A stretch of 64,000 bases of DNA from Neisseria sp. (GTDB taxonomy: Bacteria > Pseudomonadota > Gammaproteobacteria > Burkholderiales > Neisseriaceae). The stretch lies in contig JAUMYW010000004.1 in NCBI GenBank assembly GCA_030528455.1, positions 1 to 64,000 on the forward strand. The letters are read 5' to 3'. This document shows, piece after piece, positions 16,495 through 24,526 of this stretch. The notes under the pieces are model-generated. The model was given only the letters and a program-made list of their open reading frames with translations, made no database searches and was not told the origin of the DNA. The position numbers and the translations under genes are program-made. Positions within the stretch are counted from its first letter, which is position 1; every line of letters begins with the position of its first letter.

Positions 16495-16764
16495 ATGAAA
16501 AAATCTTTGTTGGCTGCTGCTTTGATGTCTTTGTTCTTGGCTGCTTGCGGTCAAGCTGAAAAAGCTGCTGATGCCGCTGCTTCTGCTGCCGCATCTGCGG
16601 TTGACGCAGCTGCTTCTGCAGCCGAATCAGCAGCAGACGCTGCTGCCTCTGCCGCTGCATCTGCAGTTGAAGCTGCCTCTGCTGCGGCTGAAACTGCTGT
16701 TGATGCCGCTGCTTCTGCCGCAGATGCGGTTGAAGCTGCTGCTTCTGAAGCTGCATCTAAATAA
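16495..16764 (+). CDS. Alanine-rich hendecad-repeat lipoprotein, 89 aa
   Basis: The signal MKKSLLAAALMSLFLAAC has a perfect LAAC lipobox, so the mature protein is a ~72-residue lipid-anchored peptide. Almost all of it is an 11-residue repeat: AADAAASAAAS, AVDAAASAAES, AADAAASAAAS, AVEAASAAAET, AVDAAASAADA. Acidic residues recur at the third and tenth positions, predicting one long amphipathic or coiled-coil helix, in the manner of Lpp or hendecad proteins. There is no C-terminal arrangement resembling the Lpp Lys/Arg-Lys murein link beyond a final Lys. Function unknown; a spacer or periplasmic helix is inferred. A long T-tract terminator follows. Confidence 0.85.
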   Translation: MKKSLLAAALMSLFLAACGQAEKAADAAASAAASAVDAAASAAESAADAAASAAASAVEAASAAAETAVDAAASAADAVEAAASEAASK

Positions 16765-16787
16765 TTAATTATTCGTTTGAATATATA

Positions 16788-16816
16788 AACAGGATACTTG
16801 GGGTATCCTGTTTTTC
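16788..16816 (+). terminator. Terminator of the Ala-rich lipoprotein gene
   Basis: AACAGGATAC (16788-16797) pairs with GTATCCTGTT (16803-16812), followed by T-rich sequence. Confidence 0.88.
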
Positions 16817-16837
16817 TTTTGCAAAACCGGAAAATTT

Positions 16838-18211
16838 ATGCCGAAAGCTGAAACCTATGCCCGTCTGCTTGCTTTATTGGATGAGGACGAAGTGGTGGCG
16901 GATGCCGGATCTTTGTTGGGAGACCAGCGGGGACGTTATGCAGGCCGTGCCGAGTGTGTGTTGAAACCGAAATCAAGGGAATCGGTACAAACCATTATGC
17001 GCTTTTGTACCGAGCACCGTATTCCGGTTACGCCGCAAGGCGGTAATACGGGTTTGTGCGGCGGTGCGGTGCCTGATGGGGGCGTGTTGTTGAATTTGGG
17101 GGCTTTGAACCGTATCCGTTCAGTTGGTTTGGCGGACAATGTGATAACGGTTGAGGCAGGCTGTATCCTGCAAAATGTTCAGGAAGAAGCTGGGAAACAC
17201 GACCGCTTATTTCCTTTGAGTCTGGCAAGCGAGGGTTCCTGTCAGATCGGCGGCAATATCGCCTGCAATGCCGGCGGCTTGAATGTGTTGCGCTACGGTA
17301 CCATGCGTGATTTGGTGGTCGGCTTGGAGCTTGTGCTGCCCGATGGGGAACTTGTCGAACATTTGTCGCCTTTGCATAAGAATACGACGGCTTATGATTT
17401 GCGCCATCTGTTTATCGGCAGCGAGGGTACTTTGGGTATTATTACTGCGGCGACACTGAAATTGTTTGCTTTGCCTAAAACGGTGCAGACGGCATGGGTC
17501 GGTTTGGAAAGTATCGAGCAGGCGGTGAAGCTGCTGACGGTGGTGCAGGGAAGGTTTGCCGAGCGTTTGTGCAGCTTTGAATTGGTCAGCCGTTTTGCTT
17601 TGGAGTTGTCGTCTTCTTTCAGCAAGCTGCCTGAGCCTGCGGATGCGCCCTGGCATATTCTTTTGGAACTGGCAGATGCTGACGAAGAGTGCGATTGGGC
17701 GGATGCTCTGGCAGAATGCTTGTTCGGACACGGTTTTGAAAACGCGGTTTTGGCACAGTCGGAAAGTGAGCGCGCGCTTTTTTGGCGTTTGCGTGAAAAT
17801 ATTTCTGCCGCCCAGCGGCATTTGGGAGCGAGTATCAAACACGATATTGCCGTACCGATTGCCGAAGTTTCCCGTTTTGTGCGGCAGACAGAAAAGGCAC
17901 TGACTGCTGTTTATAAAGATATGAACATTGTGGTTTTCGGGCATTTGGGCGACGGCAGCCTGCATTACAATACTTTTTTGCCTCAGGTTTTGGATAAAGA
18001 AGTTTACCGTTTTGAAGACGGTATCAACCGGATTGTTTATGAAAACGTTTTGGCTTGCGGAGGTACGATTGCAGCGGAGCACGGCATCGGTCAAGTGAAA
18101 AAACATTGGCTGCCGGCCGTGCGGACGGAGGCAGAAATCGCGTTGATGAGAGCGATTAAAGCGCAGCTCGATCCCTTGGGCATCATGAACCCAGGCAAAC
18201 TTCTGCCCTAA
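16838..18211 (+). CDS. FAD-linked D-2-hydroxyacid dehydrogenase (GlcD/D-LDH type)
   Basis: A 457-residue flavoprotein. The N-terminal FAD-binding PCMH domain shows [19 protein letters not shown] (~residues 67-85), [24 protein letters not shown] and [18 protein letters not shown]. The C-terminal FAD-oxidase domain has [13 protein letters not shown] and [16 protein letters not shown]. Relatives oxidise D-lactate, glycolate or D-2-hydroxyglutarate, passing electrons to quinone or cytochrome. The exact substrate cannot be read from the sequence; D-2-hydroxyglutarate or D-lactate are the main options. No signal peptide. rnhA begins 17 bases later, probably in the same transcript. Confidence 0.9.
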   Translation: MPKAETYARLLALLDEDEVVADAGSLLGDQRGRYAGRAECVLKPKSRESVQTIMRFCTEHRIPVTPQGGNTGLCGGAVPDGGVLLNLGALNRIRSVGLADNVITVEAGCILQNVQEEAGKHDRLFPLSLASEGSCQIGGNIACNAGGLNVLRYGTMRDLVVGLELVLPDGELVEHLSPLHKNTTAYDLRHLFIGSEGTLGIITAATLKLFALPKTVQTAWVGLESIEQAVKLLTVVQGRFAERLCSFELVSRFALELSSSFSKLPEPADAPWHILLELADADEECDWADALAECLFGHGFENAVLAQSESERALFWRLRENISAAQRHLGASIKHDIAVPIAEVSRFVRQTEKALTAVYKDMNIVVFGHLGDGSLHYNTFLPQVLDKEVYRFEDGINRIVYENVLACGGTIAAEHGIGQVKKHWLPAVRTEAEIALMRAIKAQLDPLGIMNPGKLLP

Positions 18212-18228
18212 GCTGCAGACGGCATCAT

Positions 18229-18678
18229 ATGGAAAAAACAGTTTATCTTTATACGGACGGCGCGTGCAAAGGCAATCCCGGCGCGGGCGGTTGGGGGGCT
18301 TTGCTGCGTTATGGTGAACATGAAAAAGAACTGTTCGGCGGCGAGGCGCAAACAACCAACAACCGCATGGAACTGACGGCTGTCATACAAGGTTTGAAAG
18401 CCTTGAAGAGAAAAAGCCGCGTTGAAATCTGGACCGATTCGCAATATGTTAAAAACGGTATGGAAAGCTGGATACACGGCTGGAAGCGCAACGGTTGGAA
18501 GACTGCCGGCAGGCAGCCGGTGAAAAACGCCGAGTTATGGCGGGAGTTGGACAATTTGGTAGGACGACATGAAGTCGTCTGGCAATGGGTGAAAGGCCAT
18601 GCCGGACATCCGGAAAACGAACGTGCCGATGCATTGGCCAATCGGGGAGCCGGGCAGTTTGAAGTCCGAACACCTTAA
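18229..18678 (+). CDS. rnhA: Ribonuclease HI
   Basis: A 149-residue enzyme. All catalytic carboxylates are present: Asp10 ([11 protein letters not shown]), Glu48 ([10 protein letters not shown]), Asp70 (IWTDSQYV) and Asp134 (NERADALA), with the flexible-loop His124 in [10 protein letters not shown]. It degrades RNA in RNA-DNA hybrids during replication and R-loop removal. The ATG at 18229 immediately follows an uptake word between it and the FAD oxidase gene. It is convergent with rhlE across a perfect inverted repeat. Confidence 0.97.
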   Translation: MEKTVYLYTDGACKGNPGAGGWGALLRYGEHEKELFGGEAQTTNNRMELTAVIQGLKALKRKSRVEIWTDSQYVKNGMESWIHGWKRNGWKTAGRQPVKNAELWRELDNLVGRHEVVWQWVKGHAGHPENERADALANRGAGQFEVRTP

Positions 18679-18732
18679 CTGTCCGTACTGCCGGATATAA
18701 TCAAATCCTTACTATATAAGCCTGTAAAATAT

Positions 18733-18771
18733 AAGCCGTCTGCAACTGATGCCGAGTTGCAGACGGCTTGA
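18733..18771. terminator. Extended uptake-word terminator between rnhA and rhlE
   Basis: AAGCCGTCTGCAACT (18733-18747) and AGTTGCAGACGGCTT (18755-18769) form a 15-bp perfect stem with a 7-base loop. The base pairing extends the uptake word by five bases. Confidence 0.85.
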
Positions 18772-18803
18772 CCGAGCCGGTATTATCAACTCGAACAGGA
18801 GGC

Positions 18804-20162
18804 TTAAAAATCGCGCTTACGGTTTGGTTTGTTTTTCAAACCGTCTTTCTTGAAACCGCCCTCGCGTGATTTGAAACCGTCGCCTTTAAAACCGCCTTCG
18901 CGGCGACTGCTTTCTTTGCGTTTTCCCCACGTTTTTTTGTCTTTGTCGAAACCGCCTTTGCCGCCCCAATGGCCGCCTTTTCGGTTGTTGCCGCCTTTTG
19001 CGCCGTGTTTTTGACGGCGGCGGGTCGGTTCCAAACCTTCGATGGTCATCTCGGGAATCTGACGGCCGATAAAACGCTCGATTTTGTGTACTTTGATGTG
19101 TTCGCCCACTTCGGCAAACGTAATCGCCAAGCCGGTACGTCCCGCGCGGCCGGTACGTCCGATGCGGTGGACGTAATCCTCCGCCTGTTTGGGCAAATCG
19201 TAGTTGATGACGTGGGTAATGGTCGGCACATCGATGCCGCGTGCCGCAACATCGGTGGCCACCAGAATTTTGCAGCGGCCTTTTCGCAAATCCGTCAGCG
19301 TGCGGTTGCGCCAGCCCTGCGGCATATCGCCGTGCAGACAGTTTGCCGCGTAGCCTTTTTCATACAGTTCGTCCGCAATCACTTCGGTCATCGCTTTGGT
19401 CGAAGTGAAAATCACGGCCTGGTCGATGTTTACATCGCGCAGGATATGGTCGAGCAGGCGGTTTTTGTGGTTTTTGTCGTCGCAATACAGAAGCTGTTCG
19501 TCGATTTTGCCCTGTTCGTCCACGCGCTCGATTTCGATGACTTCAGGATTGTCGGTCAGTTTGCGCGCCAGTTTGCCGACTGCGCCGTCCCAAGTGGCCG
19601 AGAAGAGCAGGGTCTGGCGGTCGGCGGGTGTGGCTGCTACGATGGTTTCGATGTCGTCGATAAAGCCCATGTCGAGCATACGGTCGGCTTCGTCCAGTAC
19701 GAGAACTTCCAAGCGGTCGAAGTCGATTTTGCCGCTGTCCATCAAATCCATCAGACGGCCGGGCGTGGCAACGACCAAATCGACGGGTTTGCTCAGGGCG
19801 CGGAGCTGGTAGCCGAAAGACGAGCCGCCGACAATGCTGACGGTGCGGAACCAGCGCATGTTTTTGGCATAGGCTTGGGCGTTTTTTTCCACTTGTGCCG
19901 CCAGTTCGCGGGTCGGCGTCAGTACCAGCGCGCGCGGGCCTTTGCCGGGTTTTTCACTGCGTCGGGTCAGGCGTTGCAGGGTCGGCAGCAGGAATGCGGC
20001 GGTTTTGCCCGAACCGGTTTGGGCGGAGGCCATGATGTCGCGGTTGTCGAGTGCGGCCGGCAGAGCCTGTGCCTGAATCGGTGTCGGGGTTTCGTAGCCT
20101 TCGCTGACCAATGCGGAAAGAATGTTTTTATCGGTAATAAAATCGGAAAAGTGAACAGTCAT
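18804..20162 (-). CDS. rhlE: DEAD-box ATP-dependent RNA helicase, RhlE type
   Basis: A 452-residue helicase with all motifs in order: Q motif (PTPIQAQALPAAL), I (AQTGSGKTAAFLLP), Ia (PTRELAAQV), Ib (TPGRL), II (VLDEADRMLDMGF), III (SAT), IV (VIFTSTKAM), V (VATDVAARGID) and VI (HRIGRTGRAG). The last ~75 residues are Lys/Gly/Arg-rich with repeated EGGFKGDGFKSREGGF units, an RNA-binding tail. Such enzymes unwind short RNA duplexes in ribosome assembly or mRNA decay. The ATG at 20162 (MTVHFSDF) was chosen; the in-frame extension to 20312 contains Cys-rich sequence without family similarity and crosses an uptake word. Confidence 0.93.
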   Translation of the reverse strand: MTVHFSDFITDKNILSALVSEGYETPTPIQAQALPAALDNRDIMASAQTGSGKTAAFLLPTLQRLTRRSEKPGKGPRALVLTPTRELAAQVEKNAQAYAKNMRWFRTVSIVGGSSFGYQLRALSKPVDLVVATPGRLMDLMDSGKIDFDRLEVLVLDEADRMLDMGFIDDIETIVAATPADRQTLLFSATWDGAVGKLARKLTDNPEVIEIERVDEQGKIDEQLLYCDDKNHKNRLLDHILRDVNIDQAVIFTSTKAMTEVIADELYEKGYAANCLHGDMPQGWRNRTLTDLRKGRCKILVATDVAARGIDVPTITHVINYDLPKQAEDYVHRIGRTGRAGRTGLAITFAEVGEHIKVHKIERFIGRQIPEMTIEGLEPTRRRQKHGAKGGNNRKGGHWGGKGGFDKDKKTWGKRKESSRREGGFKGDGFKSREGGFKKDGLKNKPNRKRDF

Positions 20163-20433
20163 GTTTTTCTTCGGACAACAACAGGGGCTTCTGTATGCCG
20201 TCTGAAAACAGCACAACAGCCGTGAAGCAGGGAGTCTCAATATCGTATGGAAATTTTTAAGACAAGCGTGTCGCAGACTTCGGTCTGTGGTTACATCGGC
20301 GACAACCTGCACGGGATTTTGCCGTTGGCAAAAATCATGACGGATAAAAACAGCGGCAGGTCTGCCGTGTTTTTAAGAAAGGCCGCCGGGCATGGAAAAG
20401 CTGCAGACGGCTAGGCTGACAGGCGATGGCTTC

Positions 20434-20488
20434 AAAAATAAAAAAGCTTCCTTGTTCTGGAAGCGTCTGCCCTTTTTGGGCAAACAGC
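20434..20488 (-). ncRNA. Candidate small RNA (about 55 nt)
   Basis: On the minus strand TTGACC (20522-20517), a 17-base spacer and TATGAT (20499-20494) form a good sigma-70 promoter. The predicted start, near 20487, leads directly into two back-to-back hairpins. GUUUGCCC/GGGCAGAC encloses five As (20485-20465). GCUUCC/GGAAGC encloses seven bases (20464-20446). They are followed by U6-A-U5. Promoter, structure and terminator are all visible; expression and target are unknown. Confidence 0.55.
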
Positions 20489-20493
20489 GGTGC

Positions 20494-20522
20494 ATCATAA
20501 AGATTTGCGTCCAATCGGTCAA
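20494..20522 (-). promoter_or_regulatory. Promoter of the candidate small RNA
   Basis: TTGACC-N17-TATGAT on the minus strand. No protein gene lies downstream in a suitable position before the U-tract terminator, which is why a short transcript is proposed. Confidence 0.6.
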
Positions 20523-20579
20523 GCGCGGGCGGGTTAAGTCGGGTAAAATGGCGGTTTTCAGACGGCATAACCGGATTTT

Positions 20580-21530
20580 ATGAGTGATTTTTCAGCGTTT
20601 GCTAACCGCTTGGGCAAAAATATCAAACATCAGATGAAATGGGCAAAGCGCAACGGCATCGAAGCGTGGCGGATGTACGACCGCGATATTCCGCAGTTTC
20701 CGTTTGCGGTCGATGTGTACGGCGGACATATCCATTTGCAGGAATACGATACGGGCTGGCTGATGCAGCCGGAAGAATATGAAGAATGGCTCGCAGGCGT
20801 AATCGAGGCCGTGTCGTTCGTAACAGGTTTTGCGCCGGAGCAGATTCATTTGAAACGGCGCGAGCGGCAGAAAGGGCGGGAGCAATATGAAAAAACCGGC
20901 AAAAGCGGCGAAGATTTCACCGTATCGGAACACGGCCGCCGTTTTTGGGTAAACCTCGACAAATATCTGGATACGGGTCTGTTTCTCGACCACCGCAATA
21001 CGCGCAGAAAAGTGGGTGAAATTGCAGACGGCAAACGTTTTCTGAATTTGTTTTCCTATACGGGGAGTTTTACCGTCTATGCGGCAACGGGCGGTGCGGT
21101 CGGAAGTGAAACCGTTGATTTGTCGAACACTTATTTGGAATGGGCGCGGCGCAATTTCGCCTTGAACGGAATAGACGAAACGCAGCACCGCATCGTGCGC
21201 GCCGATGTGTTCCAATATCTGAAACAGGCGGCGGAGGAAGGCAGGCAGTTTGATTTGATTGTGATGGATCCGCCGAGTTTTTCCAACAGCAAGAAAATGC
21301 TCGATATTTTGGATATCCAGCGCGATCACGCGGTTTTGATTGATGCCGCCATGAATTTGCTGGCTGCAGACGGCCTGATGTTTTTTTCCAATAATCTTCG
21401 CAGCTTTGTATTGGACGAGGAGTTGGGCGAACGTTACTATATTAAAGATGTCTCCAAGCATTCCGTGCCCGAGGACTTCCGCAACAAAAAAATCCACCAA
21501 TGCTGGGAAATCCGCCGAAAGGCCGTCTGA
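20580..21530 (+). CDS. 23S rRNA methyltransferase, RlmK-like (class I SAM-dependent)
   Basis: A 316-residue protein resembling the C-terminal half of the fused E. coli RlmKL. Visible blocks: GLFLDHRNTRRKVGEIADGK, FLNLFSYTGSFTVYAA (SAM motif I, ~residues 153-168), ETVDLSNTYLEWARRNF (motif II) and FDLIVMDPPSFSNSKKM with QRDH (catalytic DPP region). The RlmK half makes m7G2069 in 23S rRNA; the same modification is inferred here. The partner RlmL domain is absent, so the activities are probably split. The stop codon TGA is part of an uptake word (GCCGTCTGAA at 21523-21532), and argD follows closely. Confidence 0.85.
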   Translation: MSDFSAFANRLGKNIKHQMKWAKRNGIEAWRMYDRDIPQFPFAVDVYGGHIHLQEYDTGWLMQPEEYEEWLAGVIEAVSFVTGFAPEQIHLKRRERQKGREQYEKTGKSGEDFTVSEHGRRFWVNLDKYLDTGLFLDHRNTRRKVGEIADGKRFLNLFSYTGSFTVYAATGGAVGSETVDLSNTYLEWARRNFALNGIDETQHRIVRADVFQYLKQAAEEGRQFDLIVMDPPSFSNSKKMLDILDIQRDHAVLIDAAMNLLAADGLMFFSNNLRSFVLDEELGERYYIKDVSKHSVPEDFRNKKIHQCWEIRRKAV

Positions 21531-21571
21531 AAAACGATGGAAAGCAAAACAAACAAGAAGAGGAGTATGAA

Positions 21572-22750
21572 ATGCAAAACTACCTGACCCCGAATTTTTC
21601 CTTTGCCCCGATGTTGCCCGAGCGCGGACAGGGCAGCCGCGTGTGGGACGGGAGCGGCCGGGAGTATATCGATTTGGCGGGCGGCATTGCCGTCAATGCT
21701 TTGGGGCACTGCCATCCTGTTTTACAGACGGCCTTGCAGCGGCAGGCGGAGAAGCTGTGGCACGTTTCCAATATTTATACCACGCGTCCGGCGCAGGAGT
21801 TGGCGCAAAAGCTGACGGCCAACAGTTTTGCAGACAAAGTTTTTTTCTGCAATTCCGGCGCGGAAGCCAACGAAGCGGCTTTGAAACTGGCGCGGAAATA
21901 CGCTCGCGACCGTTACGGCGAAGCCAAACACGAAATCATCGCCTGCGTAAACGGTTTCCACGGCCGCACGCTGTTTACCGTGTCGGTTGGCGGGCAGCCG
22001 AAATACAGCTGCGATTTTGCACCGCTGCCCGAAGGTATCCGCCATATTCCGTTTAACGATGCCGAGGCCTTGCGCGAAGCCGTCGGCGAACAGACGTGTG
22101 CAGTGATTATCGAGCCGGTGCAGGGCGAAAGCGGCGTGCTGCCTGCCGAAACGGTGTTTTTGCAGACGGCACGCGAGTTGTGCAGCCGTTTCGATGCCGC
22201 ACTGATTTTTGACGAAGTGCAAACAGGCATCGGCAGGACGGGCAGCTTGTTTGCCTATCAGGATTACGGTGTGGAGCCGGATATTTTGAGCGCGGCCAAA
22301 GCCTTGGGCGGCGGTTTTCCGATCGGTGCGATGCTGACGACCGACCGATTCGCGCCGAGCTTCGGGCCGGGAACGCACGGTTCGACCTTCGGCGGCAATC
22401 CGTTGGCCTGTGCGGTGGCTTCGGCGGCGTTCGACATCATCAATACGCCGCAGACTTTGGAAAATGTGCGGCGGCAGGGCGTACAACTGACGGTTGCTTT
22501 GAAACAAATCGGCAGCGAAACGGGCGTGTTTGCCGAAGTGCGCGGCAAGGGGCTGCTGATCGGCTGCGTTTTGGCGGAAGCTTATAAAGGCCGTGCGGCG
22601 GAGATTGCGGCAGCGGCTTTGCGGCACGGTCTGATGCTGTTGGTGGCCGGTGCGGACGTGGTACGTCTGGCTCCGAGCCTGCTGTTGGACGATGCGGATA
22701 TTGAAGCAGCTCTGCCGCGCTTGCGGGCAGCTTTGGAAGAGGTGGTTTGA
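21572..22750 (+). CDS. argD: Acetylornithine/succinyldiaminopimelate aminotransferase
   Basis: A 392-residue class-III PLP aminotransferase. Visible: NALGHCHPVL, FFCNSGAEANEAALKLARKY (cofactor phosphate loop), GFHGRT, IIEPVQGESGV, LIFDEVQTGIGRTG, and the PLP lysine in SAAKALGGGFPIGA (~residue 247). It converts N-acetylglutamate semialdehyde to N-acetylornithine in arginine synthesis and can serve in lysine synthesis. The ATG at 21572 follows GAAGAGGAG. ArgJ/ArgE-type genes are not adjacent; argG lies 8 kb away. It ends at an uptake-word terminator convergent with hemN. Confidence 0.93.
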   Translation: MQNYLTPNFSFAPMLPERGQGSRVWDGSGREYIDLAGGIAVNALGHCHPVLQTALQRQAEKLWHVSNIYTTRPAQELAQKLTANSFADKVFFCNSGAEANEAALKLARKYARDRYGEAKHEIIACVNGFHGRTLFTVSVGGQPKYSCDFAPLPEGIRHIPFNDAEALREAVGEQTCAVIIEPVQGESGVLPAETVFLQTARELCSRFDAALIFDEVQTGIGRTGSLFAYQDYGVEPDILSAAKALGGGFPIGAMLTTDRFAPSFGPGTHGSTFGGNPLACAVASAAFDIINTPQTLENVRRQGVQLTVALKQIGSETGVFAEVRGKGLLIGCVLAEAYKGRAAEIAAAALRHGLMLLVAGADVVRLAPSLLLDDADIEAALPRLRAALEEVV

Positions 22751-22768
22751 ACAGCATCTGATGTTTGT

Positions 22769-22802
22769 GCCGTCTGCACGGGTTGAGGTGCAGACGGCTT
22801 TT
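22769..22802. terminator. Uptake-word terminator between argD and hemN
   Basis: GCCGTCTGCAC (22769-22779) and GTGCAGACGGC (22788-22798) with an 8-base loop and a short T run. Confidence 0.82.
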
Positions 22803-22805
22803 CTG

Positions 22806-24203
22806 CTATACGGCTTGCGAATAGGACGCACGGCGGGTTTCATGGCGCAGATAGCGGTCGAACACCATGGCTATATGGCGGATAAGAAAGCGGCCTTTGG
22901 CGGTTACCTGCAAACCGTCGGACAGGAATTCCAGCAGACCGTGTTGTGCCAAATTCTCCAAATCAGACCACTCTTCCGCAAAATATTGTCGGAAAGCAAT
23001 GCCGTCCGCATCAAAATAAGTACGGTAATCCAAGACAAAACGGCACATCAGATCCTGAATGATGCTGCGCCGCAGAATATCGTCGCGACTGAGTAGGAAA
23101 CCCCGCATAACCGGCAGCCGTCCCTCGTCGATAGCGGCATAATAATCATCGATATTGCGTTCGTTTTGTACGTAAGCGTTGCCGATTTTGCCGATTGACG
23201 ATACGCCCAAAGCAATCAAATCGCAGTCTGCATGAGTCGAATAGCCTTGAAAGTTGCGCTGCAGACGGCCTTCCCGCAGTGCGGTGCTCAGTTCGTCGTC
23301 GGGTTTGGCAAAATGATCCATGCCGATAAACAGATAGCCTGCCTGTTCCAGGCGGCTGACGGCATATTGCAGGATGTCGAGTTTGGCTTCGCTGTCGGGA
23401 ACCGCCGCCGTGTCGATACGCCGTTGTGGTTTGAAAATATGCGGCAGATGCGCATAATGGTAGAGTGCCAAACGGTCGGGAGAAAGCGACAGCACGGTTT
23501 CCAAAGTATCGCGCATGGTATCGGGTGTTTGATGGGGCAGACCGTAAATCAAATCCACACTGACTGATTTGAAACCGGCCGAACGGGCGGTATCGATTAC
23601 CGTGCGCGTGTCTTTCAGGCTTTGTATGCGGTTGACTGCCGTCTGCACCTTGGGGTCGAAGTCCTGAATGCCGACACTCATGCGGTTGAATCCCAGCTTT
23701 GCCAAATGCATGACCGTTTCGCGCGAGACGCAGCGGGGATCGATTTCGATCGAATATTCGCCGTCGGTTTGAAAGTCGAAGTAACGGCGGATCATGCGGA
23801 AAACACGTCCCAGCTGGCTGTCGTTCAGGAAAGTCGGCGTACCTCCGCCGAAATGCAGTTGGGAAAGACGGTGTCTGCCGTTCAAATCGGGCGCAAGCAG
23901 TTCCATTTCGCGTTCCAGATAGTCCAGATAGCGGTCGGCACGCGATTTGTCTTTGGTAATGATTTTGTTGCAGCCGCAGTAATAGCAAATCGTGTCGCAA
24001 AACGGAATATGGATATACAGCGACAAGGCTTGAGAGCCGTCTGCAGCATATTGCCGGACGGCATTCAGATAATCGGCTTCGCGGAAACTGTTATAGAAAC
24101 GATCTGCTGTCGGATAAGATGTATAACGCGGACCGGTAGCAGGGAGCGAAGCAATCAGACTGCGGTCGAATTCGGATTTGGCGGTGGCGGGTAGCGTATT
24201 CAC
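22806..24203 (-). CDS. hemN: Oxygen-independent coproporphyrinogen III oxidase
   Basis: A 465-residue radical SAM enzyme. The signature GPRYTSYPTADRF is followed by the cluster motif HIPFCDTICYYCGCNKI (CxxxCxxC, plus the extra Cys typical of HemN). HFGGGTPTFL, SVGIQDFDPKVQ and SVDLIYGLPHQT follow. It decarboxylates coproporphyrinogen III to protoporphyrinogen IX without oxygen. The proposed start is GTG at 24203 (NTLPATAKSEF) after GAGAAGA; an ATG at 24242 is the alternative and the choice is uncertain. It is divergent from fnr, and an FNR-like site lies between them. Confidence 0.93.
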   Translation of the reverse strand: MNTLPATAKSEFDRSLIASLPATGPRYTSYPTADRFYNSFREADYLNAVRQYAADGSQALSLYIHIPFCDTICYYCGCNKIITKDKSRADRYLDYLEREMELLAPDLNGRHRLSQLHFGGGTPTFLNDSQLGRVFRMIRRYFDFQTDGEYSIEIDPRCVSRETVMHLAKLGFNRMSVGIQDFDPKVQTAVNRIQSLKDTRTVIDTARSAGFKSVSVDLIYGLPHQTPDTMRDTLETVLSLSPDRLALYHYAHLPHIFKPQRRIDTAAVPDSEAKLDILQYAVSRLEQAGYLFIGMDHFAKPDDELSTALREGRLQRNFQGYSTHADCDLIALGVSSIGKIGNAYVQNERNIDDYYAAIDEGRLPVMRGFLLSRDDILRRSIIQDLMCRFVLDYRTYFDADGIAFRQYFAEEWSDLENLAQHGLLEFLSDGLQVTAKGRFLIRHIAMVFDRYLRHETRRASYSQAV

Positions 24204-24413
24204 AATTCGGTCTTCTCGAAATGAACGAAACAGTAAAAGCAAAATTTTGTTTGTCGGCGAAACGAAAAACCGTCCTTTTCATTTTAAAAACAGCATGAAT
24301 GAATGCTCGGTAAGGCTTGACGGCAGCACAAGCCCGGATTTCCGAACAGCCTTTGCACAGACATTCCGCAGAAATATGCCGACGCTTTTTATGCGCTTGT
24401 TAGCCTCGCTTAA

Positions 24414-24480
24414 TTGGTCAAAAATCAAGCAGTTTGCTAGAATGGCAGGGAATAGGGCAATCCGCATTGATATGGGTCAA
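24414..24480 (+). promoter_or_regulatory. fnr promoter with a downstream FNR-like operator
   Basis: TTGGTC (24414-24419), an 18-base spacer and an extended -10, TGC then TAGAAT (24435-24443). TTGAT-ATGG-GTCAA (24467-24480) matches the FNR consensus TTGAT-N4-ATCAA except for one base and lies about 17-30 bases after the predicted start, a position that suits repression. It could also serve the divergent hemN from upstream. Confidence 0.6.
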
Positions 24481-24526
24481 ACGTGTTTTGCTGGATTGAC
24501 AAAGATTTTATAAATAAGGCAATAAA

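Larger units (their letters stand above)
20163..20579. other. Intergenic region between divergent rhlE and rlmK-type gene
   Basis: About 420 bases. It contains a canonical ATGCCGTCTGAA (20194-20205), a GCCGTCTGCA-type word near 20401-20411, a canonical word on the minus strand close to the methyltransferase start, and the candidate small RNA unit at 20434-20522. A 77-codon minus-strand ORF spanning 20335-20568 reads through the RNA hairpins and begins inside an uptake word, so it is not called. Confidence 0.6.

Noticed and set aside
16478..16756. Minus-strand ORF of 92 codons rich in Gln and Leu
   Set aside because: It is the mirror of the Ala-rich hendecad gene; the repetition of GCTGC triplets creates long open frames on every strand. 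The plus-strand frame has the signal peptide, lipobox, promoter-side context and terminator.
18969..20225. Plus-strand ORF of 418 codons opposite rhlE
   Set aside because: Antisense to a helicase with all motifs intact; composition shows no domain.
20335..20568. Minus-strand ORF of 77 codons between rhlE and the rlmK-type gene
   Set aside because: It starts inside an uptake word, runs through the candidate RNA's two hairpins and U-tract, and has no recognisable motif or ribosome site.
24405..24440. Possible second FNR site (TTGGTCAAAAATCAA) in the hemN-fnr gap
   Set aside because: The half sites are separated by five bases rather than four and the first half is a poor match, while the segment doubles as the -35 region of fnr.
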